Assembly (NCBI RefSeq): GCF_024753215.1
Contig: NZ_JANUGV010000007.1
Location: 202,511-266,510 of the forward strand
Source: Massilia solisilvae
GTDB taxonomy: Bacteria; Pseudomonadota; Gammaproteobacteria; Burkholderiales; Burkholderiaceae_D
Direction: 5' to 3'
Length of the DNA stretch: 64,000 nucleotides
Shown here: positions 25,747 through 35,399 of the stretch, piece by piece
Layout of the letters: each line of letters opens with the position of its first letter
Numbering within the stretch: the first letter of the stretch is position 1
Notes under the pieces: generated by a model
Told to the model about the DNA's origin: nothing
The model's database searches: none
What the model saw: only the letters and a program-made list of their open reading frames with translations
Program-made: the position numbers and the translations under genes

Positions 25747-26966
25747 TGGCCTTCCAGATCCCCTTCAGTTTCGGCGGCGGTTCCAGCGACGCGGTCGCGG
25801 CGGCGAGCGCCGCCCGTCCATCGCGCATGATGGAGTACGACCAGCTGCTGGTCTGGGTCACGGTGATCCTGATGCTGTTCGGGATGGTGATGGTGTATTC
25901 GGCCTCGATCGCGCTGCCGGATTCGCCCAAGTTCTCCTACCTTGGCAACAAGACCAGCTACTTCCTGGTCCGCCAGGCCCTGTTCATCGGCATTTCGCTG
26001 CTGGCCGGCCTGCTCGTGTTCCGCATCCCGATCGCCACCTGGCAGCGCCTGGCGCCGCTGATGTTCGTCGCCACGCTGCTGCTGCTGGTGGTAGTGCTGG
26101 TGCCGGGCGTCGGCGTCTCGGTCAACGGCTCGCGCCGCTGGCTCTCGCTCAAGGTGTTCAACCTGCAGCCGTCCGAAATCATGAAGATCGTCGCCGTGCT
26201 GTACGCGGCCGACTTCACGGTGCGCAAGCAGCAGTACATGCACAAGCTGACCAAGGGCTTCATGCCGATGGCGGTGGCCATGGGCGTGGTGGGCATGCTG
26301 CTCCTGCTCGAGCCAGACCTGGGCGCATTCGGCGTCATCGTCTGCATCTCGATGGGCATCCTGTTTCTGGGCGGCTTCAACATGGTCTGGTTCGGCGGCA
26401 TCGGCGCGATCCTGGTGCTGGTGTTCACCTCGATCATCGCGCTCTCGCCGTTCCGCCGCGCCCGCATGTTCGCCTACCTCGACCCCTGGCAGGAAGGGAA
26501 CGCGCTCGACAAGGCCTACCAGCTGACCCACTCGCTGATCGCCTTCGGCCGCGGCGAGATCTTCGGCGTCGGCCTTGGCAACAGCGTGGAAAAGCTGCAT
26601 TACCTGCCCGAAGCGCACACCGACTTCCTGATGGCCGTGATCGGCGAGGAGCTTGGATTGGTTGGCGTGCTGGTCGTCGTCGGCCTGTTCTACTGGCTGG
26701 TCAAGCGCGCCTTCGACATCGGCCGCCAGGCCATTGCCCTGGACCAGACCTTCGCCGGCCTGGCCGCTAAAGGCATCGGCATCTGGATCGGCGTGCAAAC
26801 CTTCATCAACATGGGCGTGAACCTGGGCCTGCTCCCGACCAAGGGCCTGACCCTGCCGCTGATGAGCTACGGCGGCTCGGGCGTGCTGTTCAACTGCGTG
26901 GGCCTGGCCATTTTGCTGCGCATCGACTACGAAAATCGCGTGCGCATGCGGGGAGGCCGCCAATGA
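25746..26966 (+). CDS. ftsW: Septal peptidoglycan glycosyltransferase FtsW
   Basis: A 406-residue SEDS-family membrane protein that polymerises lipid II at the septum with FtsI. Ten membrane helices. Typical blocks: GMVMVYSASIALP near the N-terminus, VNGSRRWLSL, QPSEIMKI, LEPDLGAFGVI, the HTDFLMAVIGEELGLVG stretch with the essential region, and MSYGGSGVLFNCVGLAILLRI at the end. One base overlaps murD and four bases overlap murG. Confidence 0.97.
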   Translation: MAFQIPFSFGGGSSDAVAAASAARPSRMMEYDQLLVWVTVILMLFGMVMVYSASIALPDSPKFSYLGNKTSYFLVRQALFIGISLLAGLLVFRIPIATWQRLAPLMFVATLLLLVVVLVPGVGVSVNGSRRWLSLKVFNLQPSEIMKIVAVLYAADFTVRKQQYMHKLTKGFMPMAVAMGVVGMLLLLEPDLGAFGVIVCISMGILFLGGFNMVWFGGIGAILVLVFTSIIALSPFRRARMFAYLDPWQEGNALDKAYQLTHSLIAFGRGEIFGVGLGNSVEKLHYLPEAHTDFLMAVIGEELGLVGVLVVVGLFYWLVKRAFDIGRQAIALDQTFAGLAAKGIGIWIGVQTFINMGVNLGLLPTKGLTLPLMSYGGSGVLFNCVGLAILLRIDYENRVRMRGGRQ

Positions 26967-28042
26967 AGCGCCTGATGATCATGGCAGCCGGCACGGGCGG
27001 GCACATCTTCCCCGGCATCGCGATCGCGCAGACGATGCGCGAGCGCGGCTGGGAAGTGAGCTGGCTCGGCACCGCGCACGGCATGGAGCGCGACATCGTG
27101 CCGCGCCACGGCATCGAGATGGACGTGATCGACTTTGCCGGCATGCGCGGCAAGGGCATTGGCCACACCATCACCGGCGCGTTCAAGATGGCGGCCAGCT
27201 TCGGCGCGGTGCTCAAGTACCTGGGCCGCCGCAAGCCCGACGTGGTGCTGGGCATGGGCGGCTATGTCTGCGTCCCCGGCGGCATGATGGCGCGCCTGAA
27301 GGGCATTCCGCTCGCGCTGGTCAACGCCGACGCTGCGCTGCTGTTGTCGAACAAGACGCTCGCGCCGATGGCGCAAAAGGTGATGTTCGGTTTCCCGGCC
27401 GATTTCGGCGCCGCCGCCGGCAAGGCGGTCGTCACTGGCAACCCGGTGCGCAAGGAGATCCTCGAGATGCCGGCGCCGGCGCGCCGCTTCGCCAACCGCA
27501 CCGGCCCGCTCAACGTGCTGGTGGTGGGCGGCAGCCTGGGCGCCAAGGTGCTCAACGACGCCGTGCCCGCCGCGCTGGCGATGATCCCGGAAGGCGCGCG
27601 TCCCGTGGTGACGCACCAGTCGGGCAAGAAGAACATCGACGCGCTGCGCGCGGCGTACGCCCAGGCGGGCGTGAAGGCCACCGTGCTCGACTTCATCGAC
27701 GACATGGCGGCCGAATATGCCAATGCCGACCTGGTGATCTGCCGCGCCGGCGCGATCACCGTGTCGGAGCTGACGGCGGCAGGCGTGGCCAGCGTGCTGG
27801 TGCCGCTGATGGTGAGCACCACCAGCCACCAGCGCGACAACGCGATTTGGATGGAAAAGCAGAAGGCGTCAGTGCACCTGCCGCAGGCAGAACTGAACGC
27901 AGCGCGGCTGGCGCAGCTGCTGCAACAAACTTCGCGCGACGATTGCCTGCGCATGGCGGAAGCCGCGCAGGCAGTGGGTCAGCGCAACGCCAACGAGGCA
28001 ATCGCTGGCGTACTCGAACAACTGGCGGGGCAGGGCGGATGA
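26963..28042 (+). CDS. murG: Lipid II synthase (GlcNAc transferase) MurG
   Basis: A 359-residue peripheral membrane GT28 enzyme that adds GlcNAc to lipid I. The N-terminal glycine loop AAGTGGHIFPG contacts the acceptor; VLGMGGYVCVPGG and VVGGSLGAKVLND follow, with HQSGKKN and a C-terminal ICRAGAITVSELTAAG donor-binding block. The ATG overlaps the ftsW stop and its TGA overlaps the murC ATG, both by four bases. Confidence 0.97.
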   Translation: MKRLMIMAAGTGGHIFPGIAIAQTMRERGWEVSWLGTAHGMERDIVPRHGIEMDVIDFAGMRGKGIGHTITGAFKMAASFGAVLKYLGRRKPDVVLGMGGYVCVPGGMMARLKGIPLALVNADAALLLSNKTLAPMAQKVMFGFPADFGAAAGKAVVTGNPVRKEILEMPAPARRFANRTGPLNVLVVGGSLGAKVLNDAVPAALAMIPEGARPVVTHQSGKKNIDALRAAYAQAGVKATVLDFIDDMAAEYANADLVICRAGAITVSELTAAGVASVLVPLMVSTTSHQRDNAIWMEKQKASVHLPQAELNAARLAQLLQQTSRDDCLRMAEAAQAVGQRNANEAIAGVLEQLAGQGG

Positions 28043-29433
28043 AACACAAGATCAAGCACATTCACTTCGTCGGCATCGGCGGCAGCGGCATGAGCGGCAT
28101 CGCCGAGGTGCTGCTCAACCTGGGCTACAAGGTGTCCGGCTCGGACCTGACGAGCAACGCGGCCAGCCAGCGCCTGACGCAGCTGGGCGCGCGCGTGACC
28201 GTGGGGCACGCTGCCGAGAACATCCTGGGCGCTGATGCGGTGGTCACCTCTACCGCCGTCAACGAATCGAATCCCGAGGTGGTGGCCGCGCGCGCAGCCA
28301 AGATCCCCGTCGTGCCGCGCGCGATCATGCTGGGCGAACTGATGCGCTTAAAGCGTGGCATCGCCATCGCCGGCACCCACGGCAAGACCACCACCACCAG
28401 CCTGGTCGCGTCGGTGCTGGCCGAAGGCGGGCTCGATCCCACCTTCGTGATCGGCGGGCGCCTGAACAGCGCCGGCGCCAACGCCAAACTCGGCTCGGGC
28501 GAATACATCGTGGCCGAGGCGGACGAGTCGGATGCCTCGTTCCTGAACCTGTCGCCGATGATCGAGGTGATCACCAACATCGACGCCGACCACATGGACA
28601 CCTATGAGCACGACTTCGAAAAGCTCAAGGCGGCCTTCGTGAACTTCACCCACCGGCTGCCGTTCTACGGCCGCGCCATGATGTGCGTCGACGATGCGCA
28701 CGTGCGCTCGATCCTGCCGCAGGTAACCAAGCCCGTGACCACCTACGGCTTCTCGGAAGACGCCGAGGTGCGCGCCCTGAACGCCCGCGCCGACGGCCTG
28801 CAGATGCGCTTTACCGTGCGCCAGCAGGGCTACCCGGACACCGAATTCGTGCTCAACCAGCCCGGCATGCACAACGTGCTCAATGCCTGCTCCGCGATCG
28901 CGATCGCGCGCGAGATCGGGCTGGACGATGCCGCGACCGCCCGTGGCCTGGCCGAGTTCCGCGGCGTGGGCCGGCGCTTCACCCGTTACGGCGAGATTGC
29001 GCTGCCCAGCGGCGGCAGCTTTGCGCTGGTGGACGACTTCGGCCACCATCCGGTCGAAACCCGGGTCACGCTGGCCGCCGCGCGCGCCGCCTACCCGGGC
29101 CGCCGGCTGGTGCTGGCCTTCCAGCCGCACCGCTACACGCGCACCCGCGACCTGTTCGAGGATTTCGTGCACGTGCTTTCCAGCGTGGATGTGCTGCTGC
29201 TGGCCGAGGTGTATGCGGCCGGCGAGGCACCCATCGTCGGCGCCGACGGCCGTTCGCTGGCGCGCGCGCTGCGCGCCGCCGGCAAGGTGGAACCGATCTT
29301 TGTGCAGGCGATTGCCGACATGCCGGCCGCAATCATGAATGCGGCGCGTGACGGCGATGTCGTCATCACCATGGGCGCAGGCTCGATCAGCGGCGTCCCC
29401 CATCAACTGACAACCCAAAAGGCTTCATCGTGA
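28039..29433 (+). CDS. murC: UDP-MurNAc:L-alanine ligase
   Basis: A 464-residue Mur ligase that adds the first residue of the stem peptide. Starts MKHKIKHIHFVGIGGSGMSGIAEVLLNLG, with the ATP site AGTHGKTTTTSLVASV, EADESDASFL, ITNIDADHMDTY and the C-terminal DDFGHHPVETRVTL and FQPHRYTRT blocks. The ATG at 28039 overlaps the murG stop. Longer frames upstream run inside murG and are rejected. Confidence 0.97.
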   Translation: MKHKIKHIHFVGIGGSGMSGIAEVLLNLGYKVSGSDLTSNAASQRLTQLGARVTVGHAAENILGADAVVTSTAVNESNPEVVAARAAKIPVVPRAIMLGELMRLKRGIAIAGTHGKTTTTSLVASVLAEGGLDPTFVIGGRLNSAGANAKLGSGEYIVAEADESDASFLNLSPMIEVITNIDADHMDTYEHDFEKLKAAFVNFTHRLPFYGRAMMCVDDAHVRSILPQVTKPVTTYGFSEDAEVRALNARADGLQMRFTVRQQGYPDTEFVLNQPGMHNVLNACSAIAIAREIGLDDAATARGLAEFRGVGRRFTRYGEIALPSGGSFALVDDFGHHPVETRVTLAAARAAYPGRRLVLAFQPHRYTRTRDLFEDFVHVLSSVDVLLLAEVYAAGEAPIVGADGRSLARALRAAGKVEPIFVQAIADMPAAIMNAARDGDVVITMGAGSISGVPHQLTTQKASS

Positions 29434-30398
29434 GCGTACTTTCCACAACTGACGCCAAGTCGTTCGGCAAGGTCGGCGTGCTGTTCGGCGGCCGCTCGGC
29501 CGAACGCGACGTGTCGATCATGTCCGGCAACGGCGTGCTCGAAGCATTGAAGAGCCGTGGCATCGACGCCCATGGCTTCGACCCGGCCGAGCGCTCGCTG
29601 GCCGAACTGGCCGCCGAAAAATTCGACCGCGTGTTCATCGCGCTGCACGGCCGCTACGGCGAGGACGGCAGCCTGCAAGGCGTGCTCGAACAGCTCGGCA
29701 TTCCCTATACCGGCAGTGGCGTGATGGCCTCGTCCGTGGCCATGGACAAGATCACCACCAAGAAGATCTGGCTGCAGCATGGCCTGCCGACTCCGCGTTA
29801 CGCCGTGCTGGAGGGCGACACCGACCTGGGCAAGGTAGCCGCCGATCTCGGCCTGCCGCTGATCGTCAAACCGCCCCACGAGGGCTCGACCATCGGCATC
29901 ACCAAGGTGGTAGCGGCCCCCGACATGAAAGCGGCGTACGAGCTTGCGGCGGGCTTTGACGAGGAAGTGCTGGCCGAGGAATTTGTCGCCGGGCGCGAGC
30001 TGACCGTGACGGTGCTCGGCCGCGGCAAGACCGCGCGCGCGTTGCCGATCGTGGAGATCGTCGCGCCGGAGGGGAACTACGACTACCAGAACAAGTACTT
30101 CACCGACGACACCAAGTACTACTGCCCGGCGCACATCGATGAAGCGACCACCGCCGCGATCCAGCGCATCGCGGTGGACGCATTCAATGCGCTCGGCTGC
30201 GAAGGCTGGGCGCGCATCGACGTCCTGCTGCGCTCCCGCGACAACAAGCCCTTCCTGATTGAGGCGAACACCTCGCCCGGCATGACCGGCCATTCGCTGG
30301 TGCCGATGGCGGGCCGCGCGATCGGGCTGGAATACGCAGACCTGTGCGTGGAGATCCTGCGCTCCGCACGGCTGAAGATCGGCCAGCAGAAAAAATAA
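29430..30398 (+). CDS. ddlB: D-alanine:D-alanine ligase
   Basis: A 322-residue ATP-grasp enzyme making the D-Ala-D-Ala used by MurF. N-terminal GKVGVLFGGRSAERDVSIMSGNGVLEAL, then HGRYGEDGSLQGVLEQLGIPYTGSGV, KPPHEGSTIG, and the C-terminal EANTSPGMTGHSLVPMA with the metal-binding Glu and Asn. The start is GTG at 29430, overlapping the murC stop by four bases. Confidence 0.96.
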   Translation: MSVLSTTDAKSFGKVGVLFGGRSAERDVSIMSGNGVLEALKSRGIDAHGFDPAERSLAELAAEKFDRVFIALHGRYGEDGSLQGVLEQLGIPYTGSGVMASSVAMDKITTKKIWLQHGLPTPRYAVLEGDTDLGKVAADLGLPLIVKPPHEGSTIGITKVVAAPDMKAAYELAAGFDEEVLAEEFVAGRELTVTVLGRGKTARALPIVEIVAPEGNYDYQNKYFTDDTKYYCPAHIDEATTAAIQRIAVDAFNALGCEGWARIDVLLRSRDNKPFLIEANTSPGMTGHSLVPMAGRAIGLEYADLCVEILRSARLKIGQQKK

Positions 30399-30418
30399 GA
30401 AGGAAGCCTGACCAGACC

Positions 30419-31243
30419 ATGTGGCACGACGTCCGAACCCTGAATGCGACCGCCAGCGGCCTGATGGCCCTGACGGTGCTCGCCTGTATCGCATCCGGGG
30501 TGTGGTGGCTGTCGCAGCGGCCGATGTTCACGCTGCGCACGGTGCGCGTGGAGAGCATGTACGGCATCGGCCTGAAGCACGTGAACGAACTGACGGTCCG
30601 CAACGGGGTCGTGGGGAAGCTCAAGGGGAACTTCTTCACCGCCAACCTGGACCAGGTACGCAACGTGTTCGAGGCGGTGCCCTGGGTGCGCCGCGCGACT
30701 GTGCGCCGCGAGTGGCCGAACGAACTGATCGTGGACGTGGAAGAGCACGAGGCGCTGGGCACCTGGGGCGAGGACGGCCGGCTGCTGTCGGTGAAGGGCG
30801 ACGTGTTCACCGCCAACCTGGCCGAGGCCGACGAGGACCGCACGCTGCCGCTGCCCGCGTTCGACGGACCGCCCGGCAGCGAAAAGGAAGTGCTGGCGCG
30901 CTTTGCCGAGCTGCGTGGCTGGTTCGCGCCGATCAAGCTGGCGCCCGAGGCGCTCAGCCTGTCGAGCCGCTACGCGTGGACGGTCAAGCTGGACAACGGC
31001 ATGCGGGTGGCACTGGGCCGCGAGCAGGACCGCACCACGCTCAGGAACCGGGTGCAGCGGCTGGTGGGGATCTATCCGCAGCTCGTCGCGCGGCTGCAGG
31101 AAGGACGCATCGACAGCATCGACATGCGCTACTCGAACGGGCTGGCGCTGGCGTCGAGCGCGCTGATGGTGCCAAGTGACGCGACCAAGCCGGTGAAGCC
31201 GGCAAAGAAGACCAATTCAAGCAAGACAACCAAGCATACTTAA
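30419..31243 (+). CDS. ftsQ: Cell-division protein FtsQ
   Basis: A 274-residue bitopic divisome protein that links early and late proteins through FtsB and FtsL. A short cytoplasmic N-terminus is followed by a membrane helix (about 13-33), the POTRA domain (FTLRTVRVESMYGIGLKHVNELTVRNGV), the beta domain and a Lys-rich tail (KPVKPAKKTNSSKTTK). The ATG at 30419 has AAGGAAG twelve bases ahead; an upstream in-frame extension lies inside ddlB. ftsA follows after 15 bases. Confidence 0.94.
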   Translation: MWHDVRTLNATASGLMALTVLACIASGVWWLSQRPMFTLRTVRVESMYGIGLKHVNELTVRNGVVGKLKGNFFTANLDQVRNVFEAVPWVRRATVRREWPNELIVDVEEHEALGTWGEDGRLLSVKGDVFTANLAEADEDRTLPLPAFDGPPGSEKEVLARFAELRGWFAPIKLAPEALSLSSRYAWTVKLDNGMRVALGREQDRTTLRNRVQRLVGIYPQLVARLQEGRIDSIDMRYSNGLALASSALMVPSDATKPVKPAKKTNSSKTTKHT

Positions 31244-31258
31244 AAACAGCAGGCGAAA

Positions 31259-32491
31259 ATGACAAAAGACGCGAAAAACCTGATCGTCGGCCTCGACATC
31301 GGCACCTCGAAGGTGGTGGCGGTGGTGGCCGAAGTGATGCCCGATGGGCGCCACGAGGTCATCGGACTGGGGCAGCACGAGTCCAAAGGGTTGAAGAAGG
31401 GCGTTGTCGTGAACATCGAGGCGACGGTCGAATCGATTCAGCGCGCGCTCGAAGAAGCGGAGCTCATGGCCGACTGCAAGATCCGCAACGTCTATGCGGG
31501 CATCGCCGGCAGTCATATCCGCTCGTTCAACTCGAGCGGCATGGTGGCGATCAAGGACAAGGAAGTCACCGCGACCGACGTGGCGCGCGTGATCGAAACG
31601 GCCAAGGCGGTCAACATTCCGACCGACCAGCAGCTGCTGCACACGGTGCCGCAGGAGTTCATCGTCGATAACCAGGAAGACGTGCGCGAGCCGATCGGCA
31701 TGAGCGGCATTCGCCTGGAAGTGCGGGTGCACATCGTGACCGGTGCGGTGTCGGCGGTGCAGAACATCGTCAAGTGCGTGCGCCGCTGCGGCCTTGAGGT
31801 GTCGGACCTGATTCTGCAGCCGATGGCCTCGGCCGACGCCGTGCTCACCCATGACGAGAAGGAACTGGGCGTGGTGTTGATCGACATCGGCGGCGGCACC
31901 ACCGACATCGCGGTGTTCTCCGACGGCGCCATCCGCCACACCGCCGTGATCCCGATCGCGGGCGACCAGATCACCAGCGACATCGCCATGGCGCTGCGCA
32001 CCCCGACCGGCGAGGCTGAAGAAATCAAGATCCGCTACGGCGTGGCCAAGCAGGTGCTGGCCGATCCGGGCGAAACGCTCGAAGTGCCCGGCATTGGCGA
32101 TCGCGGCCCGCGTTCGCTGTCGCGCCAGGCGCTGGCGGCCGTGATCGAGCCGCGCGTGGAGGAACTGTTTGCGATGGTGCACCAGGTGGTGCGCGACTCC
32201 GGCTACGAGGGCGTGCTCTCGTCGGGCATCGTGCTCACCGGCGGCAGCTCGATCATGCCGGGCATGATCGAGATGGCAGAAGACATTTTCCTGAAGCCGG
32301 CGCGCCTTGGCACGCCGGACTATCGCGGCCAGCTGGCTGATGTCGTGCGCAGTCCGCGCTATGCGACTGTGCTCGGCCTGCTGCTGGAAGCGAAGAAGCA
32401 GTATTTGCGCGGGCATATCGTGACTCGTCAGGATGGCTCGATCAATGCGGTGTGGCAGCGGGTGAAGGAGTGGGTCTTGGGGAATTTTTAA
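31259..32491 (+). CDS. ftsA: Cell-division protein FtsA
   Basis: A 410-residue actin-like ATPase that anchors FtsZ to the membrane. LIVGLDIGTSKV at the N-terminus, the 1C domain, LIDIGGGTTDIAVFSDG (phosphate loop) and SSGIVLTGGSSIMPG. The C-terminus NAVWQRVKEWVLGNF is a short amphipathic helix, the usual membrane-targeting sequence. The 137 bases before ftsZ allow a separate ftsZ promoter. Confidence 0.97.
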   Translation: MTKDAKNLIVGLDIGTSKVVAVVAEVMPDGRHEVIGLGQHESKGLKKGVVVNIEATVESIQRALEEAELMADCKIRNVYAGIAGSHIRSFNSSGMVAIKDKEVTATDVARVIETAKAVNIPTDQQLLHTVPQEFIVDNQEDVREPIGMSGIRLEVRVHIVTGAVSAVQNIVKCVRRCGLEVSDLILQPMASADAVLTHDEKELGVVLIDIGGGTTDIAVFSDGAIRHTAVIPIAGDQITSDIAMALRTPTGEAEEIKIRYGVAKQVLADPGETLEVPGIGDRGPRSLSRQALAAVIEPRVEELFAMVHQVVRDSGYEGVLSSGIVLTGGSSIMPGMIEMAEDIFLKPARLGTPDYRGQLADVVRSPRYATVLGLLLEAKKQYLRGHIVTRQDGSINAVWQRVKEWVLGNF

Positions 32492-32628
32492 CGGCAGGCG
32501 GGTTCAAGAATTAGGTAATACGGAATAAACAGTTTTTTAAAATAAAACCGCAGTTTTCAATCTCCAGGCCTGATAGAGGCTTATGAGACCTGGCGCTTGG
32601 AAACGGCATTTGATATCAGGAGCAAAAC
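32492..32628 (+). promoter_or_regulatory. ftsA-ftsZ spacer with A/T-rich block and inverted repeats
   Basis: The only long gap inside the cluster after mraZ. It holds an A/T-rich stretch (about 32512-32550) and nested inverted repeats (CCAGG with CCTGG, GCCT with AGGC) in the 60 bases before the ftsZ ribosome site CAGGAG. A dedicated ftsZ promoter or leader structure is plausible; I could not fix a -35/-10 pair. Confidence 0.4.
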
Positions 32629-33828
32629 ATGGAGTTCGATATGGTGGATAACGCAGCCCTCGGGACCATCATCAAGGTCGTTGGTGTCGGCGGCGCTGGT
32701 GGTAACGCGGTTCAGCACATGATCAACAAGGGTGTGTCCGGTGTCGAGTTCATCGCCGCAAACACGGACGCGCAGGCGCTGGCGGCGTCCACCGCCCACA
32801 ACATCATCCAGATCGGCGATTCGGGCCTGGGCGCGGGCATGCGTCCGGACGTGGGCCGCCAGCTGGCCGAGCAAAGCCGCACCCGCATCGAAGACGCGCT
32901 GCGCGGCTCGCACATGGTGTTCATCGCTGCCGGCATGGGCGGCGGCACCGGCACCGGCGCCGCGCCGGTGGTGGCGGAGGTTGCCAAGAATATGGGCGCG
33001 CTGACCGTGGCGGTCGTTTCCAAGCCGTTCTCTTACGAAGGCGGCAAGTGCATGGACATCGCCGAAACCGGCCTCGAGGAGCTGTCCAAGCATGTCGATT
33101 CGCTGATCATCATCCTCAATGAGAAGCTGGAAGACATCTACGAAGACGAGTCGATGCTCGACTGGATGAAGCATGCCGACGACGTGCTGAACAACGCCGT
33201 TGCCGGTATTGCCGAGATCATCAACGTGCCGGGCCACATCAACGTGGACTTCAACGACGTGAAGACCATCATGAGCGAGCAGGGCAAGGCCATGATGGGC
33301 ACCGCCACCGCAGCCGGCGTGGACCGCGCCCGCATCGCGGCCGAGCAGGCGATCGCCTCGCCGCTGCTGGACGGCGTGGACCTGTCGGGCGCGCGCGGCG
33401 TGCTGGTCAACGTGACCGCAAGCCGCAACCTGAAGGGCAAGGAGATCAAGGAAGTCATGGCTGCGGTGCGCGCGTTTGCCGCTCCGGATGCCGCGATCGC
33501 ACAAGGTATCGCCTACGACGACAGCATGGGCGACGACCTGCGCGTGACCGTGGTGGCCACTGGCCTTGGCAAGGGCAAGAAGAACATCCAGCTGGTGCAG
33601 ACCCCGGTGCTGCGCACGGGCACTCACAATGCCCCGATCATGGCTGCCGGCACTCCGTCGATGGGCAACGGCGTGACCATGGGTTCGGCCGGCGGCGACG
33701 CCATGGGCGGCATGAAGCAGCCGGCCGTGTGGCGCCGCGAGCAGGCATCGGAGCAGGTGCAGGCGATGCAGCGCAACGGTGTCGAAACCTACGACATTCC
33801 GGCGTTCCTGCGCAAGCAGGCTGACTGA
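32629..33828 (+). CDS. ftsZ: Tubulin-like cell-division GTPase FtsZ
   Basis: A 399-residue protein forming the Z-ring. N-terminal KVVGVGGAGGNAVQHM, the tubulin signature GGGTGTGAAPVVAE from about 105, and the T7 loop with NVDFNDVKTIM. The linker is short and Gly/Met-rich, and the C-terminal peptide YDIPAFLRKQAD binds FtsA and ZapD-type partners. The ATG at 32629 has CAGGAG upstream; a second ATG five codons in is less likely. Last gene of the cluster, with a strong terminator 22 bases downstream. Confidence 0.97.
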   Translation: MEFDMVDNAALGTIIKVVGVGGAGGNAVQHMINKGVSGVEFIAANTDAQALAASTAHNIIQIGDSGLGAGMRPDVGRQLAEQSRTRIEDALRGSHMVFIAAGMGGGTGTGAAPVVAEVAKNMGALTVAVVSKPFSYEGGKCMDIAETGLEELSKHVDSLIIILNEKLEDIYEDESMLDWMKHADDVLNNAVAGIAEIINVPGHINVDFNDVKTIMSEQGKAMMGTATAAGVDRARIAAEQAIASPLLDGVDLSGARGVLVNVTASRNLKGKEIKEVMAAVRAFAAPDAAIAQGIAYDDSMGDDLRVTVVATGLGKGKKNIQLVQTPVLRTGTHNAPIMAAGTPSMGNGVTMGSAGGDAMGGMKQPAVWRREQASEQVQAMQRNGVETYDIPAFLRKQAD

Positions 33829-33849
33829 TCGCTGGTTGGTCGAAAAAAG

Positions 33850-33879
33850 ACGGGACGGCATGCCGTCCCGTTTTTCTTT
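33850..33879 (+). terminator. Intrinsic terminator of the dcw cluster
   Basis: Perfect 11-bp stem (33850-33860 with 33861-33871) followed by TTTTTCTTT, just past ftsZ. A run of A residues lies on its 5' side. Confidence 0.93.
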
Positions 33880-33963
33880 GTAGGGTGGGCGGGTCTCCCG
33901 CCCACTCGTTCAGGTCAAGCATGCTCCGTTGAACGCGTGGGCAGGAAACCTGCCCACCCTACG
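33880..33963. repeat. Family A palindromic repeat pair (convergent junction)
   Basis: Forward unit GTAGGGTGGGCGGG, then CCCGCCCACTCGTTCAG (33880-33913) and inverted unit TTGAACGCGTGGGCAGG to CCACCCTACG (33929-33963). The CGTAGG at its right end supplies the TAG stop of the convergent methyltransferase gene. Confidence 0.88.
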
Positions 33964-35257
33964 TTTGCGCCGGCACCGATGAGTGGCGCAGCAGGATGCG
34001 CTCGATCGCGTTGAGCAGCTCATACACCGGTTTGAAATCGGCGAACAGCGTGGCGTTGTCGGGCGACCGGCCGCGCACCTCGGGATCGGCCCGCACCAGG
34101 TCGAAGATCTGCCCGAAGCTGCGCTGGCCATCGATATGCCGCAGGATCTTGCCCGAGTACCGGCCCGCGTCCACGGCTGCCGTCATCCCCAGGTGCGGAT
34201 GGCGCAGCAGCGTCGGCAGGCCATTCTTGGGTGCGAACATGGTTTCGAGCGCGCACGGGTCCAGCGGCTCGTGGAAGTAGAAGGGCACATAGTCGGCGTC
34301 CCCGTACGGCGCCTTCGCTTGCGGTCCCCGCGTCAGGTACATGAGGTGGCGCGTGATGTCGCCCATCAGCAGCTCGGACATCGCGTGACGCGCGCGCTCG
34401 TCCATGTGCGCCAGCCGCGCGCGCATGCGCGAAGCTTCCAGCCCTAGCGTGAACTGCGGCAGGTACGGAAAGCGGCCGCGGCCAACGTCCGACAATTCGA
34501 TGGTGAAGCCGTGCCCGTCGGCCAGCCATTCGTACAACTGCGGCACCGTGTACGCCCGGTCCTGCGAATGCAGCAGCGAGTCGTAGATGCCGGCGTCGGT
34601 GTCCTTGTCGTTGTAGAGGTTCCCCGCAAGGCCATACCAGTTCCCGGGCGGGAGCGCGGCCAGCACCTCCTTGGCCTGTGCGATCTTCTCGCCCTCGACG
34701 CAGTCCTGGTTCGCCAGCCGCAGCAGCTCCTGCATGTGATACACGCCGGTGCGCCCGATCGCGCCGTACACCATCAGCGCAATTGCGCCGCGCTCCTTGA
34801 GCACGCGCTTCAACGCGCACAGCCCCGCGTCCGGGTCGGCCAGGTGGTGCAGCACGCCCACGCAATTGATGTAATCGAATTCGCCCAACCCAAGCGACGG
34901 CAGGTTGAGGATCGAGTCCTGCACCCATTGGATGTTGGCGAGCTTGCGGATCGCGGCGCGTTCCTTGGCGATGGCGATGCTCGCCGATGACAGGTCCAGG
35001 TGCACGACCTGCGCATCGGTTCCGCGCAGCTGCTCGGCCAGGAAGATGGTGGCGTCGCCGGTGCCGCCGCCTGCTACCAGGACGCGAAACCCGTTGCCGA
35101 AGGTCTCGCGGCCCTGGAAGCAGTAGTGGTTCATCATCGGCAGGTCTTCCAGCCAGGTGCGCTGCAGCCGCTTGTATTCGTCCTTCGGATCGCAAGGCGG
35201 GTAGGGCAGATGTTCGTACTGCGCCTTCACGCCAGGCAGATAGTTCTGGTTGTTCAT
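33959..35257 (-). CDS. Class I SAM-dependent methyltransferase, substrate unknown
   Basis: A 432-residue protein. The SAM-binding motif I is VLVAGGGTGDATIFLAEQL (about 58-76), with VVHLDLSSASIAIA as motif II, and FDYINCVGVLHHLADP as post-motif. The N-terminus (YEHLPYPPCDPKDEYKR) matches methyltransferases with a YPP start. The C-terminal third (about 335-432) is a separate domain with ILRHIDGQRSFGQIFDLV, which resembles a PqqD-like or winged-helix module. The start at MNNQNYLPG has no strong ribosome site. The TAG stop is formed by the adjoining repeat. It diverges from the peroxiredoxin gene. Confidence 0.85.
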   Translation of the reverse strand: MNNQNYLPGVKAQYEHLPYPPCDPKDEYKRLQRTWLEDLPMMNHYCFQGRETFGNGFRVLVAGGGTGDATIFLAEQLRGTDAQVVHLDLSSASIAIAKERAAIRKLANIQWVQDSILNLPSLGLGEFDYINCVGVLHHLADPDAGLCALKRVLKERGAIALMVYGAIGRTGVYHMQELLRLANQDCVEGEKIAQAKEVLAALPPGNWYGLAGNLYNDKDTDAGIYDSLLHSQDRAYTVPQLYEWLADGHGFTIELSDVGRGRFPYLPQFTLGLEASRMRARLAHMDERARHAMSELLMGDITRHLMYLTRGPQAKAPYGDADYVPFYFHEPLDPCALETMFAPKNGLPTLLRHPHLGMTAAVDAGRYSGKILRHIDGQRSFGQIFDLVRADPEVRGRSPDNATLFADFKPVYELLNAIERILLRHSSVPAQT

Positions 35258-35399
35258 CGGGCCCACACGTGCGGTTAAGGTGGCCCATCTTCCAATCATT
35301 TGGCGGGCTGCGCAAGCGGAAATGGGCCGGTCCCTGCAAGGATTGCGGGGATCGGGCATACTTCGCGATCTTGGCAACTGATTAAGTAAAGGAGACCAC

